DNA of 13,261 nucleotides from a bacterium (GTDB lineage: Bacteria > JAGOBX01). Below the pieces are notes generated by a model. It saw only the letters and a list, made by a program, of their open reading frames with translations, was not told where the DNA came from and did not search any database. Positions 5,816 to 13,261 of the stretch are shown here, one piece after another. Every line of letters begins with the position of its first letter. The first letter of the stretch is position 1. The DNA lies in assembly GCA_029551925.1 (NCBI GenBank), contig JAKPEO010000100.1:1-13261 (forward strand), read 5' to 3'. Made by a program: the position numbers and the translations under genes.

Positions 5816-8161
5816 TTATCTAATCATTATATTTCTTGAAAGATTATCAATCATAGAATTTACCGAATGCGAATATTGTCCCTTATTCGGCAAATAATCA
5901 CTATAAAATTCATAAAATTTCGCCTGTAATTCTGATATATTCGTGTTTAATTCTATTTGTTTATATATTCTAAATGTCTGTATAAATTTATCGTATAATT
6001 TTTCGTCAAAAGATTGAAATTTTATTGAAGTCAACAATTCATTCAACATCATCAATAAATTTTTATCGGCATTTTTATGAATTATATTATCTATAAATCG
6101 CACATTCCAGATTACCGCGGCATCTATTAATTCATTTAAGTTATTTACATCATTATCAAGAACGCATTTTTTTAATTTCGTATATATTACTTCTTGCATA
6201 ATAGATTTTACTACCGGCGGCAGATAAATATCCGGGTTTTCTATCGCTTTTTTATAATAATCAATCTCTTCATAAAACTTTTCAAAAAATTTCAGATTTT
6301 TAGATAATTGCACAACAACATTTTTCTTTAGTAATCGTATTCGCACATCATTAGGAAAATCTGAAAATTTATACTGCGCTTCAAATTCAAAATTATTGTT
6401 GTCAGCTAATTTTTTTAAATCAAGCAAATTAACATCTAAACTCGATACAGAATAAATTTCAGAAAATTTTATGTTTTTGCTTATCGACACAAAATAATAA
6501 AATACTCGGCAATCAAGCGAAGATTTCAATGCAATAACATAATCAATTTTCGGCGATTTAACGGTTTTATGTATATCTATAATTTTCACTGAATATCCGA
6601 ACAACTCAAATTTTTTATTTTTTTCAATTTTATACAAATTATACGCGGCGGCGATTGCCGCTATTATTTTTCGTCCATAACGCGCGGGCTTGACATATTT
6701 TTCAAATACCGCCGCGCCATTATTCAATTCTGAAATATTTGACGGCGCTTTTTTTAATTGCTCAATAAATTCCATTTCAAAATCTGCGCCGTATAATTTC
6801 GCTAATTCTATCGCATAATAAGCGTATTTCAAAATCTGCGTTGCTTCTAATCCTGAAATATCGTCAAAAAACCAACCGCAACTTGTAAACATAAACTGCG
6901 CATATTTCTGCATTTCTAACAACAACAATATTCTGTTAGAACAATCAAAATTATTTGTATAACCATCAAGAAATTTTTTAATAGCGCTTTCTGTTGTGTT
7001 TTTTTTATTTAACAGATGAATATAATTTTTTAAAATTTCTTCGGTTTTTGCAGAGTCAATATATTTTGACATTTCTTTATTATACAGCGCATCTAATTTA
7101 TCTTTGAGATTATTCAGCGCTTCGCGCAGTGGCGCGCGCCATTTCTGATGCCAATTTCTATAAGTATCTATCTTGCAACCACAGTCGGTCTGCCATCTGC
7201 CTACTCCGTGCGCGCAGCTCCACGCTGTATTTTCAAGAATCTTCGCTTCTTTATAATCACGAGTATGCGCTAAATAATAGGAAATATTGCATACCTTAAT
7301 ATTTTTTGTTTTTTCTAACGCTTCAAAAATATACGCTATTCCTAACTCTCCGAATTTTTTATGATGACCAAAGGTCTCGCCGTCAGTAGCAAGCGTAATA
7401 ATTTGATTGTGATGAGAATGATAATACTTGCTCTCTATTACATTCATAAAATTATTACCGTCAGCCAGCAAATTTTCAAATGCTACCGCTTTTGATAAAT
7501 TGCCTTCATAAAAAATAACCGTTATTTCCTTGTTATTACGCAATTTAATTTTATACGGATATGTCACATCTATTGCGCCGCCCTGTTTGTCTATCCATCG
7601 ATTGTTTTCAAATACAGATAGCGCTTGATACGGCGATAATATCGTAAACTTTATGCCATAATCCGCAAGTATATAAAGCGTCTCGTAATCTACCGCAGTT
7701 TCAGCGAGCCACATACCTTTTGGCTTACGCTTGAATCTATATTCAAAATCTTTTATTCCCCATTCTATTTGTATTATTTTGTCGCGAGTTTTAGCCAACG
7801 GCATAATTATGTGATTATACACCTGCGCAATTGCGCCGCCGTGCCCGTTGAATAACTTCAAACTAATTCTATCCGCTTCTAAAATTTTTTCATATACTAC
7901 ATCATTATTTTTTTCTAACCAATTTAATAATGTCGGTCCAAAATTAAAATTCATATATGCGTAATTATTCAAAACTTTTATAACTTTATTATGTTCGTAA
8001 ATTTTACTGAATGCGTTAGGATAATAACATTCCGCTGTTATTCGTTCATTCCAATTGTGAAACGGAAACGCTGATTTCTGGACTTCTATAAATTTCAGCC
8101 ACGGATTTTCACGAGGCGGCTGATAAAAATGAGAATGCACGCAAAAATATCTGTTAGCCAT
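5816..8161 (-). CDS. Glycoside hydrolase family 57 protein with DUF3536
   Basis: The 781-residue cytoplasmic protein has no signal peptide. The N-terminal GH57 barrel covers about residues 1-300 and shows the conserved blocks: HSHFYQPP (9-16), the GHGGAIAQVYNHIIMP block (106-121), GMWLAETAVD (149-158) with Glu154 in the nucleophile position, and LATDGETFGHHKKFGE (257-272) with Asp260 in the acid/base position. A Trp/Cys-rich linker (TAWSCAHGVGRW) leads into a long helical C-terminal part that matches the DUF3536 architecture in layout. GH57 enzymes act on alpha-glucans (amylase, 4-alpha-glucanotransferase, branching enzyme). The DUF3536 subgroup is poorly characterised, so the substrate is unassigned; storage glycogen or an LPS-linked glycan are possibilities. 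An AAGGAA site precedes the ATG at 8161. It sits 24 bases after hom and 18 bases before gmhA. Family sure; activity inferred. Confidence 0.9.
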   Translation of the reverse strand: MANRYFCVHSHFYQPPRENPWLKFIEVQKSAFPFHNWNERITAECYYPNAFSKIYEHNKVIKVLNNYAYMNFNFGPTLLNWLEKNNDVVYEKILEADRISLKLFNGHGGAIAQVYNHIIMPLAKTRDKIIQIEWGIKDFEYRFKRKPKGMWLAETAVDYETLYILADYGIKFTILSPYQALSVFENNRWIDKQGGAIDVTYPYKIKLRNNKEITVIFYEGNLSKAVAFENLLADGNNFMNVIESKYYHSHHNQIITLATDGETFGHHKKFGELGIAYIFEALEKTKNIKVCNISYYLAHTRDYKEAKILENTAWSCAHGVGRWQTDCGCKIDTYRNWHQKWRAPLREALNNLKDKLDALYNKEMSKYIDSAKTEEILKNYIHLLNKKNTTESAIKKFLDGYTNNFDCSNRILLLLEMQKYAQFMFTSCGWFFDDISGLEATQILKYAYYAIELAKLYGADFEMEFIEQLKKAPSNISELNNGAAVFEKYVKPARYGRKIIAAIAAAYNLYKIEKNKKFELFGYSVKIIDIHKTVKSPKIDYVIALKSSLDCRVFYYFVSISKNIKFSEIYSVSSLDVNLLDLKKLADNNNFEFEAQYKFSDFPNDVRIRLLKKNVVVQLSKNLKFFEKFYEEIDYYKKAIENPDIYLPPVVKSIMQEVIYTKLKKCVLDNDVNNLNELIDAAVIWNVRFIDNIIHKNADKNLLMMLNELLTSIKFQSFDEKLYDKFIQTFRIYKQIELNTNISELQAKFYEFYSDYLPNKGQYSHSVNSMIDNLSRNIMIR

Positions 8162-8185
8162 ATTTTTTTCCTTTTTAAAAAAAAA

Positions 8186-9487
8186 TTAAAATTCGTCTTC
8201 TACTCGTAAGGCAAAAACCTTTCCTTGTATAACTGAAAGTTTATTCAAGGCTTCAAGCGCGCTTATCATTGATTTTTCTATCGCAGGATGCGTCATAATA
8301 ACAATTACTGCGCTACCGTCTTCATTTGTTTCTGTCTGCAATAAAGAGGCAATGCTGATGCCGCTGTCGCTCAATACTTTTGCAATATTAGCGAGAACAT
8401 ATGTTTTATCTTTTGCCGAAAATCTTAAATAATATTTTGTTTTTAACGCAAACATTGGATAAATATTCAGCGGCTGTTTATTGAAATAATAAATGCCGTT
8501 TTCAAGCGAATTATTAACCATTTTTTTTGCAATATCTATTATATCAGCAACAACCGCGCTCGCTGTCGGCATCATTCCAGCGCCTTTGCCATAAAGCATC
8601 AATGGTCCAACAGCATCGCCTGTAATATAAATAGCATTATTCTCAAAATCTGTTTTCGCTAACATTGATTTTTGCGGAATTAATGTCGGATGCACGCGCA
8701 AATCTAAGTTATGATTATGGAGTTTAGCAATCGCCAATAATTTTATTTCATACTCGAGTTTATGCGCATATTTCAAATCAAGCGCCGTGACTTCTGTAAT
8801 GCCTTCGCAATATATATCTTTTGCTTTAACATTAATGCCGTAGCCCAATGTCGCTAATACCGCGAGTTTATGAACGCTATCATTGCCCTTTATGTCGAAT
8901 GTTGGATCCGCTTCTGCAAAGCCCTTTATCTGCGCTTCTTTTAGCGCTTCATCAAACGATTTGCCGTATTTAGACATATTAGTCAAAATATAATTAGCTG
9001 TGCCATTAACTATTCCGTAAATATTCAATATTCTGTTTGCAGTCAAGCCGTCAGATAAAACTTTAAGGATAGGAATGCCTCCGCACACGCTCGCTTCAAA
9101 TTTCACGATTCTATTGTTTTCTGCCGCTGTTTGAAATATCAAATCAGCATATTCGCTCAACAACGCTTTATTAGCTGTCACGACATTCTTTTTATTTTTC
9201 AACGAATTTAATATGAATGTCTTAGCTGGATTTATTCCGCCTATCAATTCCACTACAATATCAATAGATTCGTCATTGATAATTTCATTTGCGTCTGTTG
9301 TTAAAATATTTTTATCTATCTTTATATGGCGTTCCTTTTTTATGTCGAGATCCGCGATTTTTTTTAAACAAAAATTTATACCAGTCTTTTCTTTTAATTC
9401 TTTTTTTTTCTCTAACAATATTTTTATAGCGCCTGTTCCGACAGTGCCAAATCCGATAATCCCTATATTAACATTAACATTCCCCAT
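8186..9487 (-). CDS. hom: Homoserine dehydrogenase (with C-terminal ACT domain)
   Basis: It catalyses NAD(P)H-dependent reduction of aspartate 4-semialdehyde to homoserine, the branch point to threonine and methionine. At 433 residues it matches the monofunctional type; no aspartokinase is fused. The Rossmann start is IGIIGFGTVGTGA (8-20). Lys107 lies in VVTANKALL (102-110), then come NGTANYIL (161-168) and the substrate/catalytic region EADPTFDIKGNDSVHKLA (192-209). A C-terminal ACT domain (about 352-425) begins YYLRFSAKDKTYVLANIA and is expected to give feedback inhibition by threonine. All expected motifs are present. The ATG is 2 bases after the aldolase stop, with its AAGGAG binding site inside the aldolase gene, so translation is likely coupled. 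No thrB or thrC gene is in the window. Confidence 0.96.
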   Translation of the reverse strand: MGNVNVNIGIIGFGTVGTGAIKILLEKKKELKEKTGINFCLKKIADLDIKKERHIKIDKNILTTDANEIINDESIDIVVELIGGINPAKTFILNSLKNKKNVVTANKALLSEYADLIFQTAAENNRIVKFEASVCGGIPILKVLSDGLTANRILNIYGIVNGTANYILTNMSKYGKSFDEALKEAQIKGFAEADPTFDIKGNDSVHKLAVLATLGYGINVKAKDIYCEGITEVTALDLKYAHKLEYEIKLLAIAKLHNHNLDLRVHPTLIPQKSMLAKTDFENNAIYITGDAVGPLMLYGKGAGMMPTASAVVADIIDIAKKMVNNSLENGIYYFNKQPLNIYPMFALKTKYYLRFSAKDKTYVLANIAKVLSDSGISIASLLQTETNEDGSAVIVIMTHPAIEKSMISALEALNKLSVIQGKVFALRVEDEF

Positions 9488-9489
9488 TT

Positions 9490-10101
9490 TTATTTTGCTC
9501 CTTTTTTCTTCGCTTCTTTATTTTTGTATTTTACAATTGTTTTATGATACAGCGCAGGATTTGCAGTTTTTAAGAGATACGCAATCTGCGCGGATTTTTC
9601 TAATGTGGTAGTCCATAAAAACGCTTCTTCTAAATTCTCGCCTATTGCAAATGACCCGTGATATTTTAAAACCGCTATTTTTCCGTGTTTTTTCAATAAT
9701 TCCGGAATTTTTTGCGCCACTTCTTCAGAGCCTATTGTCTGCTGCGTTTCAAATATCGGAACGCTGTCAAGAAAAAAATTGCCTTCGGAATCAATAGGTA
9801 TAATAATATCTTCAAGTATCGACAATACAATAGTATAAGGAGGATGAGAATGTATAATCGCTTTTGCTGCGGTATTAAGATATATGCTTCTATGAACTAT
9901 AATCTCGCGCGAAGCAATACCTGCCGCATTATCATTCAGATCAACGCATACCACATCGCCCGGCTGTATGTCGCCAAGCATACAGCCAGTGCGCGTAATA
10001 TAAATTTTATCACCAGCGCGCACACTGATATTTCCGCTGTGTGAAGCGTTTATTCCTATTAAAAACAAATCGCGGCCGAATTTTTTTATAAGTTCATACA
10101 T
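9490..10101 (-). CDS. Class II aldolase/adducin family protein (FucA-like)
   Basis: This 203-residue cytoplasmic, zinc-dependent family includes L-fuculose-1-phosphate aldolase, L-ribulose-5-phosphate epimerase and MtnB. Visible signatures are HSGNISVR (21-28), TRTGCMLGDI (37-46, the usual SPSG phosphate-binding region in altered form), Glu66 in SREIIVHRSIY (the catalytic acid position), the zinc ligands His84 and His86 in HSHPP, and His148 in YHGSFAIG. The metal site is thus complete, and an aldolase is more likely than an inactive adducin-like protein. The C-terminus is Lys-rich (KNKEAKKKGAK). No strong Shine-Dalgarno is seen before the ATG. It lies 30 bases after the PpiD-like gene and only 2 bases before hom, which raises a link with aspartate-family or methionine metabolism, for example methylthioribulose-phosphate chemistry. 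Substrate cannot be assigned from sequence alone. Confidence 0.86.
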   Translation of the reverse strand: MYELIKKFGRDLFLIGINASHSGNISVRAGDKIYITRTGCMLGDIQPGDVVCVDLNDNAAGIASREIIVHRSIYLNTAAKAIIHSHPPYTIVLSILEDIIIPIDSEGNFFLDSVPIFETQQTIGSEEVAQKIPELLKKHGKIAVLKYHGSFAIGENLEEAFLWTTTLEKSAQIAYLLKTANPALYHKTIVKYKNKEAKKKGAK

Positions 10102-10131
10102 TTGCTAAATTTACTATATTTTTTTTAATTT

Positions 10132-11706
10132 CTATTCTGTTTCATTTTTTATTACTCTTGTCAAAAAATCAGGTTCCGAAAATTTATATTTAATTTTTAT
10201 TTTCTTCTTTTCTTGTTTTATCCAATCATCAATTATTGTTCGAGCTTTCATTGAAATCAATGTTTGATATATTGTAGAACGCTGCTTATCAAACTCTTTT
10301 TGATCTGGCAATTTATATTCGCTCACTTTAATTATATGAAAGCCCAAATGCGATTCTATCGGTTCATTGATGGTATTTAACGCGAGCGCAAAAATCGAAT
10401 CACTAAAATTTCTATCTAAATAATCATTTTCAATAGGCAATTCTTCTGCTATTTCTTTTGTTTGAGTGTCGTCCCAAAAATCTTCCGGTATATCCGAACG
10501 CGGGATAAAACCTAATTTTCCGTTATTTTTTTTAGATTTGCCATTTGAATATTTTTTTACAGCTTCTTCAAATGTGATTTTATTTGCGTCAAGTTCCGCT
10601 TTTATCTGTTTCGCTAACTCTTTTGTTTTATTGATTTCAGTATCGCTCGTTAATCGCCATCTTATCACTTCTTCTTTATCTTTTAACGAATAATATTCAG
10701 TATCCGCAATATTCTCAACTTTTACAATATGCCAGCCCTTTTCTGTTCTGAATGGCTCGGATATCTGCCCGGATTTTAATGAAAATGCGGTTTCAATAAA
10801 TTGTTCCGCATAATCTTCATCTTTAAACAAATCTGATTTTGTAAGATATCCTAAATCGCCGTTCTTGTAAAGTTTGCCATCGCGATATTTTATCGGCTCG
10901 TCTGACCAAGTAGCGGCGATTTCGTCAAAATTAGCGCCGCTTGTCAATTTTTCATAAATATTATTTATCTTTATACGCTTGATATTGCCCGGCGTGTCAT
11001 TTGCAACATCAGTATCATTTAATATTATATGTTTAATCCATCTTTTTTCCGGTTTTATAAATAAATCTTTATTTTCATTATAATATTTTTCAACTGCTTT
11101 TGCTTCAATAACAAGCGAAGGATTCAAATAAATTTGCTGGATATTCGCCTGCATATTAGCGGCTGCGAAATAATACTGCAATTCTAAATCTGTTATTTTG
11201 ACTTTATCAGTTAATAAAGAATGCGCTTTATTCAAGATTATATCGTCTTTTACTGAATTTTCCAAGCGTTCCCACCACATCGCTGACTGCGTGCGTTTGT
11301 AATAATCGAATGCTTGTGCGTTAAACTGATTTTTATCGTCAAGAAATAGCCGCATTACAGCGCTTTGTATATCGCGCGGGGTAGTCGCTACTCCGTATTT
11401 TTTCGCTAATTTTTTAAATAGTATTTTTTCGATAAATTCATCTACTACGCTGTTTCTGACTTTTAATATCATCGTATCACTTAATTCCTCTTCGTAATAT
11501 TTTTTTAATTCGTCCATCTTGCGGTCGTATAATCTATAAAATTCTTGATTTGTTATTTCTTCACCGTCAATTACCATTGCGATTGGATTATGCTGACGCT
11601 CATAATAATTATGCGCGCCCCAAGTGGCAAATATCGTGGTTACAAACGCCACTACGATTATCCATATAACAATCTTAATAAATTTTTCTCGTTTAGCTTG
11701 TTTCAT
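10132..11706 (-). CDS. PpiD/SurA-like membrane-anchored periplasmic foldase with two parvulin-type domains
   Basis: The 524-residue protein is anchored by one N-terminal membrane segment (about 9-29, after KQAKREKF), with the bulk in the periplasm, as in PpiD. A SurA_N-like chaperone region follows (about 40-180), starting AMVIDGEEITNQEFYRLYD. The first parvulin domain (about 222-332) contains IKHIILND, GDLGYLTKSDLF and the end block GQISEPFRTEKGWHIVKV. The second (about 360-463) contains FEEAVKKYSNGKSKKNNGKLGF and ESHLGFHIIKV. The second domain lacks a clear KHIL-type start and may be inactive. The C-terminal helices pack back on the chaperone part in related proteins. It likely assists folding of outer-membrane or secreted proteins. 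A binding site AAGGAG lies 13 bases before the ATG, slightly far. It is 43 bases after rnhB. PpiD versus SurA cannot be firmly separated, but the uncleaved anchor favours PpiD. Confidence 0.88.
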   Translation of the reverse strand: MKQAKREKFIKIVIWIIVVAFVTTIFATWGAHNYYERQHNPIAMVIDGEEITNQEFYRLYDRKMDELKKYYEEELSDTMILKVRNSVVDEFIEKILFKKLAKKYGVATTPRDIQSAVMRLFLDDKNQFNAQAFDYYKRTQSAMWWERLENSVKDDIILNKAHSLLTDKVKITDLELQYYFAAANMQANIQQIYLNPSLVIEAKAVEKYYNENKDLFIKPEKRWIKHIILNDTDVANDTPGNIKRIKINNIYEKLTSGANFDEIAATWSDEPIKYRDGKLYKNGDLGYLTKSDLFKDEDYAEQFIETAFSLKSGQISEPFRTEKGWHIVKVENIADTEYYSLKDKEEVIRWRLTSDTEINKTKELAKQIKAELDANKITFEEAVKKYSNGKSKKNNGKLGFIPRSDIPEDFWDDTQTKEIAEELPIENDYLDRNFSDSIFALALNTINEPIESHLGFHIIKVSEYKLPDQKEFDKQRSTIYQTLISMKARTIIDDWIKQEKKKIKIKYKFSEPDFLTRVIKNETE

Positions 11707-11749
11707 AAATATCAGACCGCTCCTTATTTTTTTTGTTTAGCAATTTAAT

Positions 11750-12550
11750 TTATAAAAAATTTTTACAAAATGTTTTTCTATGTATCGGACATAATCCGTA
11801 TTTTTTTATAGCATTAATATGCTCATCAGTGCCGTATCCTTTATTTACTGCAAAATTATATTGCGGATATTCATGAGATTTTTCTATCATCAATCTATCG
11901 CGCGTAACCTTCGCAATAATCGAAGCGGCGGCAATATTAACGCTTTTACTATCGCCTTTTATTATCGGCGTTTGCTTAATAGTTTCAGGCAATCCTTTTA
12001 TTTCTAATGCGTCGGTCAATAACACTTCCGGCTTCATCTTGCATAAATTATTAAACGCCTGAACAGCGGCATAATGCACAGCGTTCAAAATATTAATTTC
12101 ATCTATACGAGTATTATCTATTATACCTATTCCAAAATCAACGGCATTTTCTAAAATTTCATTATATAAATCTTCGCGCTGTTTTGCCGTTAGTTTTTTT
12201 GAATCATTCAAAAACATTATCTTCGCTTCTTTTTTTAATATCACGATAGCGGATACAACAGGACCAGCTAACGGTCCGCGGCCCGCTTCGTCAAAACCGC
12301 CTACGATTTTATCTGAATATTCTTCTTCAAATTTGCGCATCTTCTCGATACGCGCAAACTCTTCTTCTATTTTTATACGCTGCCGCAATAATCGGCTGCC
12401 AAAGGAAGAAACTGTCTTGCGAGTATCATTCAATAATAAATCTATCCATACTCTGTCAGTTTCTAACCTTTGTTCTGCCGTTATTTTTTTTATATCGTCA
12501 AAACTTAAATTTTCGATATTCATCGATAATCGCTGTTCAGCTGAAATCAT
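11750..12550 (-). CDS. rnhB: Ribonuclease HII with N-terminal extension
   Basis: It cleaves RNA in RNA/DNA hybrids and starts removal of single ribonucleotides from DNA. The catalytic core spans about residues 82-262, with GFDEAGRGPLAGPVV (Asp87, Glu88), LLTDAL (Asp180) and IKGDSKSVNIAAASIIAK (Asp200), so all four metal-binding acids are present. The core is preceded by about 80 residues. Part of this (DIKK..., then LLLNDTRKTVSSFGSRL) resembles the N-terminal extension of longer RNase HII proteins such as that of Bacillus. The very start has a short repeat, AEQRL at 4-8 and again at 25-29. An alternative ATG at codon 10 (12523) is possible but has no better binding site. The gene begins 2 bases after rplS, in the conserved trmD-rplS-rnhB order. 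Confidence 0.95.
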   Translation of the reverse strand: MISAEQRLSMNIENLSFDDIKKITAEQRLETDRVWIDLLLNDTRKTVSSFGSRLLRQRIKIEEEFARIEKMRKFEEEYSDKIVGGFDEAGRGPLAGPVVSAIVILKKEAKIMFLNDSKKLTAKQREDLYNEILENAVDFGIGIIDNTRIDEINILNAVHYAAVQAFNNLCKMKPEVLLTDALEIKGLPETIKQTPIIKGDSKSVNIAAASIIAKVTRDRLMIEKSHEYPQYNFAVNKGYGTDEHINAIKKYGLCPIHRKTFCKNFL

Positions 12551-12552
12551 AA

Positions 12553-12909
12553 TTAATAACTTCTGATTTCTTTAAGTTTTGATTTCTTACTTGTTGTCTT
12601 GCGTAAATAATAAAGTTTAGCACGACGCACTTTACCTGCTCTTACAATTTCTATTTTCTCAATTACTTTGGAATTCACTGGAATTATACGCTCTACTCCG
12701 ACATTAAAACTCACGCGTCTAACTGTTATTGTTTTAACATTTTTTCCTTTGCCTTTTACTGAGATAATCGTGCCTTCAAATATCTGCGTTCTTTCGCGCT
12801 GTCCTTCTTTAACTTTAAAATGCACGCGAACAGTCAAGCCCGGCCGCAACTCCGGCAAATCCTGCCGTTTATTTTGTTCATCTACAATCTTCACTAAATC
12901 TAATGACAT
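12553..12909 (-). CDS. rplS: Large-subunit ribosomal protein L19
   Basis: L19 lies at the 30S-50S interface of the ribosome. From the ATG at 12909 it is 118 residues, typical for bacteria. Recognised segments are LRPGLTVRVHFKVKEGQRERTQIFEG, here given in parts as LRPGLTVRVHFKVKEG and RERTQIFEG, then TITVRRVSFNVGVERI, and the C-terminal KVRRAKLYYLR. The frame is open three codons farther to a GTG at 12918, but that codon overlaps the Shine-Dalgarno tract, so the ATG at 12909 is chosen. In the 79-base gap to trmD a TATAAT (12948-12943, read leftward) could be a -10 box. No fitting -35 box accompanies it, so I do not list a promoter. It is followed 2 bases later by rnhB. Confidence 0.97.
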   Translation of the reverse strand: MSLDLVKIVDEQNKRQDLPELRPGLTVRVHFKVKEGQRERTQIFEGTIISVKGKGKNVKTITVRRVSFNVGVERIIPVNSKVIEKIEIVRAGKVRRAKLYYLRKTTSKKSKLKEIRSY

Positions 12910-12917
12910 TATGTTCA

Positions 12918-12923
12918 CCTCCT
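12918..12923 (-). promoter_or_regulatory. Ribosome binding site fixing the rplS start
   Basis: A perfect AGGAGG (read leftward 12923-12918) lies 8 bases before the ATG at 12909 and extends as GAGGAGGTGA. This is the strongest Shine-Dalgarno in the window, in keeping with a highly expressed ribosomal protein. It rules out the upstream GTG that overlaps it. Confidence 0.85.
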
Positions 12924-12988
12924 CAACTACACAAAAATTTATATTATACTTCGCTTCTTAATAAAAAAAAATCTTTTTTTTCAAATCA

Positions 12989-13261
12989 TCAACTATTTTT
13001 GATTTTTGCTGTTATCTTTTTTGATTCAGATAACCGCCACTCATTTATCAATTTATGATGACCGCTCTTTAAAATTTCAGGCACGCTGAGCCCGCGATAA
13101 CATTCAGGTCGAGTGTATTGAGGATATTCGAGCATTCCATTTTCAAATGATTCTTCTATTAATGATAATGGATTGCCTAATACTCCGTCAATCAATCGTG
13201 CAACCGTGTTAAATATTGCGGCAGCCGCTATTTCGCCATTTGACAAAATATAATCGCCGAT
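12989..13261 (-). CDS. trmD: tRNA (guanine37-N1)-methyltransferase, C-terminal part (cut by window edge)
   Basis: TrmD puts the N1-methyl group on G37 next to the anticodon, using S-adenosylmethionine, and prevents frameshifting. The last 90 residues are visible. They begin exactly with [10 protein letters not shown], matching the conserved 'SIGDYVLSGGE' of the trefoil-knot SAM site, then [16 protein letters not shown], the [14 protein letters not shown] segment, [10 protein letters not shown] and INEWR. The reading frame enters from the right edge with no start inside the window. The tail after INEWR is short and ends KITAKIKNS, lacking the usual 'RRPDLL' type ending, which is a modest variation. 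It lies 79 bases before rplS, as in the common rpsP-rimM-trmD-rplS cluster. Confidence 0.96.
   Translation of the reverse strand: MGDYILSNGEIAAAAIFNTVARLIDGVLGNPLSLIEESFENGMLEYPQYTRPECYRGLSVPEILKSGHHKLINEWRLSESKKITAKIKNS

Noticed and set aside
9213-10044. Plus-strand open frames opposite hom and the aldolase gene
   Set aside because: Both are antisense to confidently identified genes, show no family motifs and have low-complexity translations.
12474-12541. AEQRL repeated at residues 4-8 and 25-29 of RNase HII as a sign of duplication
   Set aside because: Five residues are too few and the flanking residues do not align; it could simply be chance or an alternative start region.
12910-12918. 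GTG start adding three residues to L19
   Set aside because: It overlaps the AGGAGG tract, which is ideally spaced for the ATG at 12909.
12943-12971. Promoter for rplS with TATAAT at 12948-12943 on the minus strand
   Set aside because: The -10 match is good, but 17 bases upstream there is only a T run and no TGn extension, so support is too thin in A/T-rich DNA.

Overview
The window is visibly AT-rich, with long A/T runs, NNA/NNT codons and A/T-only spacers, and it comes from a Gram-negative bacterium. A heptose-LPS precursor enzyme (GmhA), a GspL-type secretion/pilus protein, a lipoprotein, an anti-sigma/periplasmic protein pair and a PpiD/SurA-type chaperone all imply an outer membrane. The GH57-DUF3536 protein, the PaaK plus double-ACT pair and the AT richness would suit a deep-branching anaerobe, for example Elusimicrobiota- or Deferribacterota-like. 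That placement is a guess; no rRNA gene is present to settle it.

Layout. (1) 1-178: a leftward remnant of an IS1380-family transposase. It runs off the left edge and has lost its own N-terminus. (2) 235-2410, rightward: a near-perfect sigma-70 promoter, then a phenylacetate-CoA ligase, a protein of two ACT domains and a small coiled-coil lipoprotein. A bidirectional terminator at 2451-2491 ends this unit and the converging leftward one. (3) 2512-3940, leftward: an ECF sigma factor, its membrane zinc-finger anti-sigma factor and a secreted helical CpxP/Spy-like protein, stop-to-start coupled, with a candidate ECF-type promoter in front. (4) 3996-9487, leftward: GspL-like protein, GmhA, GH57-DUF3536 and homoserine dehydrogenase. 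(5) 9490-13261, leftward: a class II aldolase, a PpiD/SurA-like foldase, RNase HII, ribosomal protein L19 and the C-terminal end of TrmD. The trmD-rplS-rnhB order is the widely conserved ribosomal/RNA-maturation cluster.

From the right edge to 2512 every gene is on the minus strand. The gaps run from -4 to 79 bases and show no intrinsic terminator, so this may be one long transcription unit with internal promoters. It mixes housekeeping (translation, RNase HII, threonine/methionine branch) with envelope functions (LPS heptose, secretion/pilus assembly, periplasmic folding, envelope-stress sigma module).

I see no CRISPR array, tRNA, rRNA or intact mobile element. No gene-free stretch exceeds about 300 bases. 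The longest is 1-301, holding the transposase remnant, a low-complexity A/T spacer and the paaK promoter. I do not see clear evidence of a wholly new system. The least explained parts are the orphan GspL-like gene beside gmhA and the ECF module, the duplicated coiled-coil lipoprotein, and the aldolase coupled to homoserine dehydrogenase.
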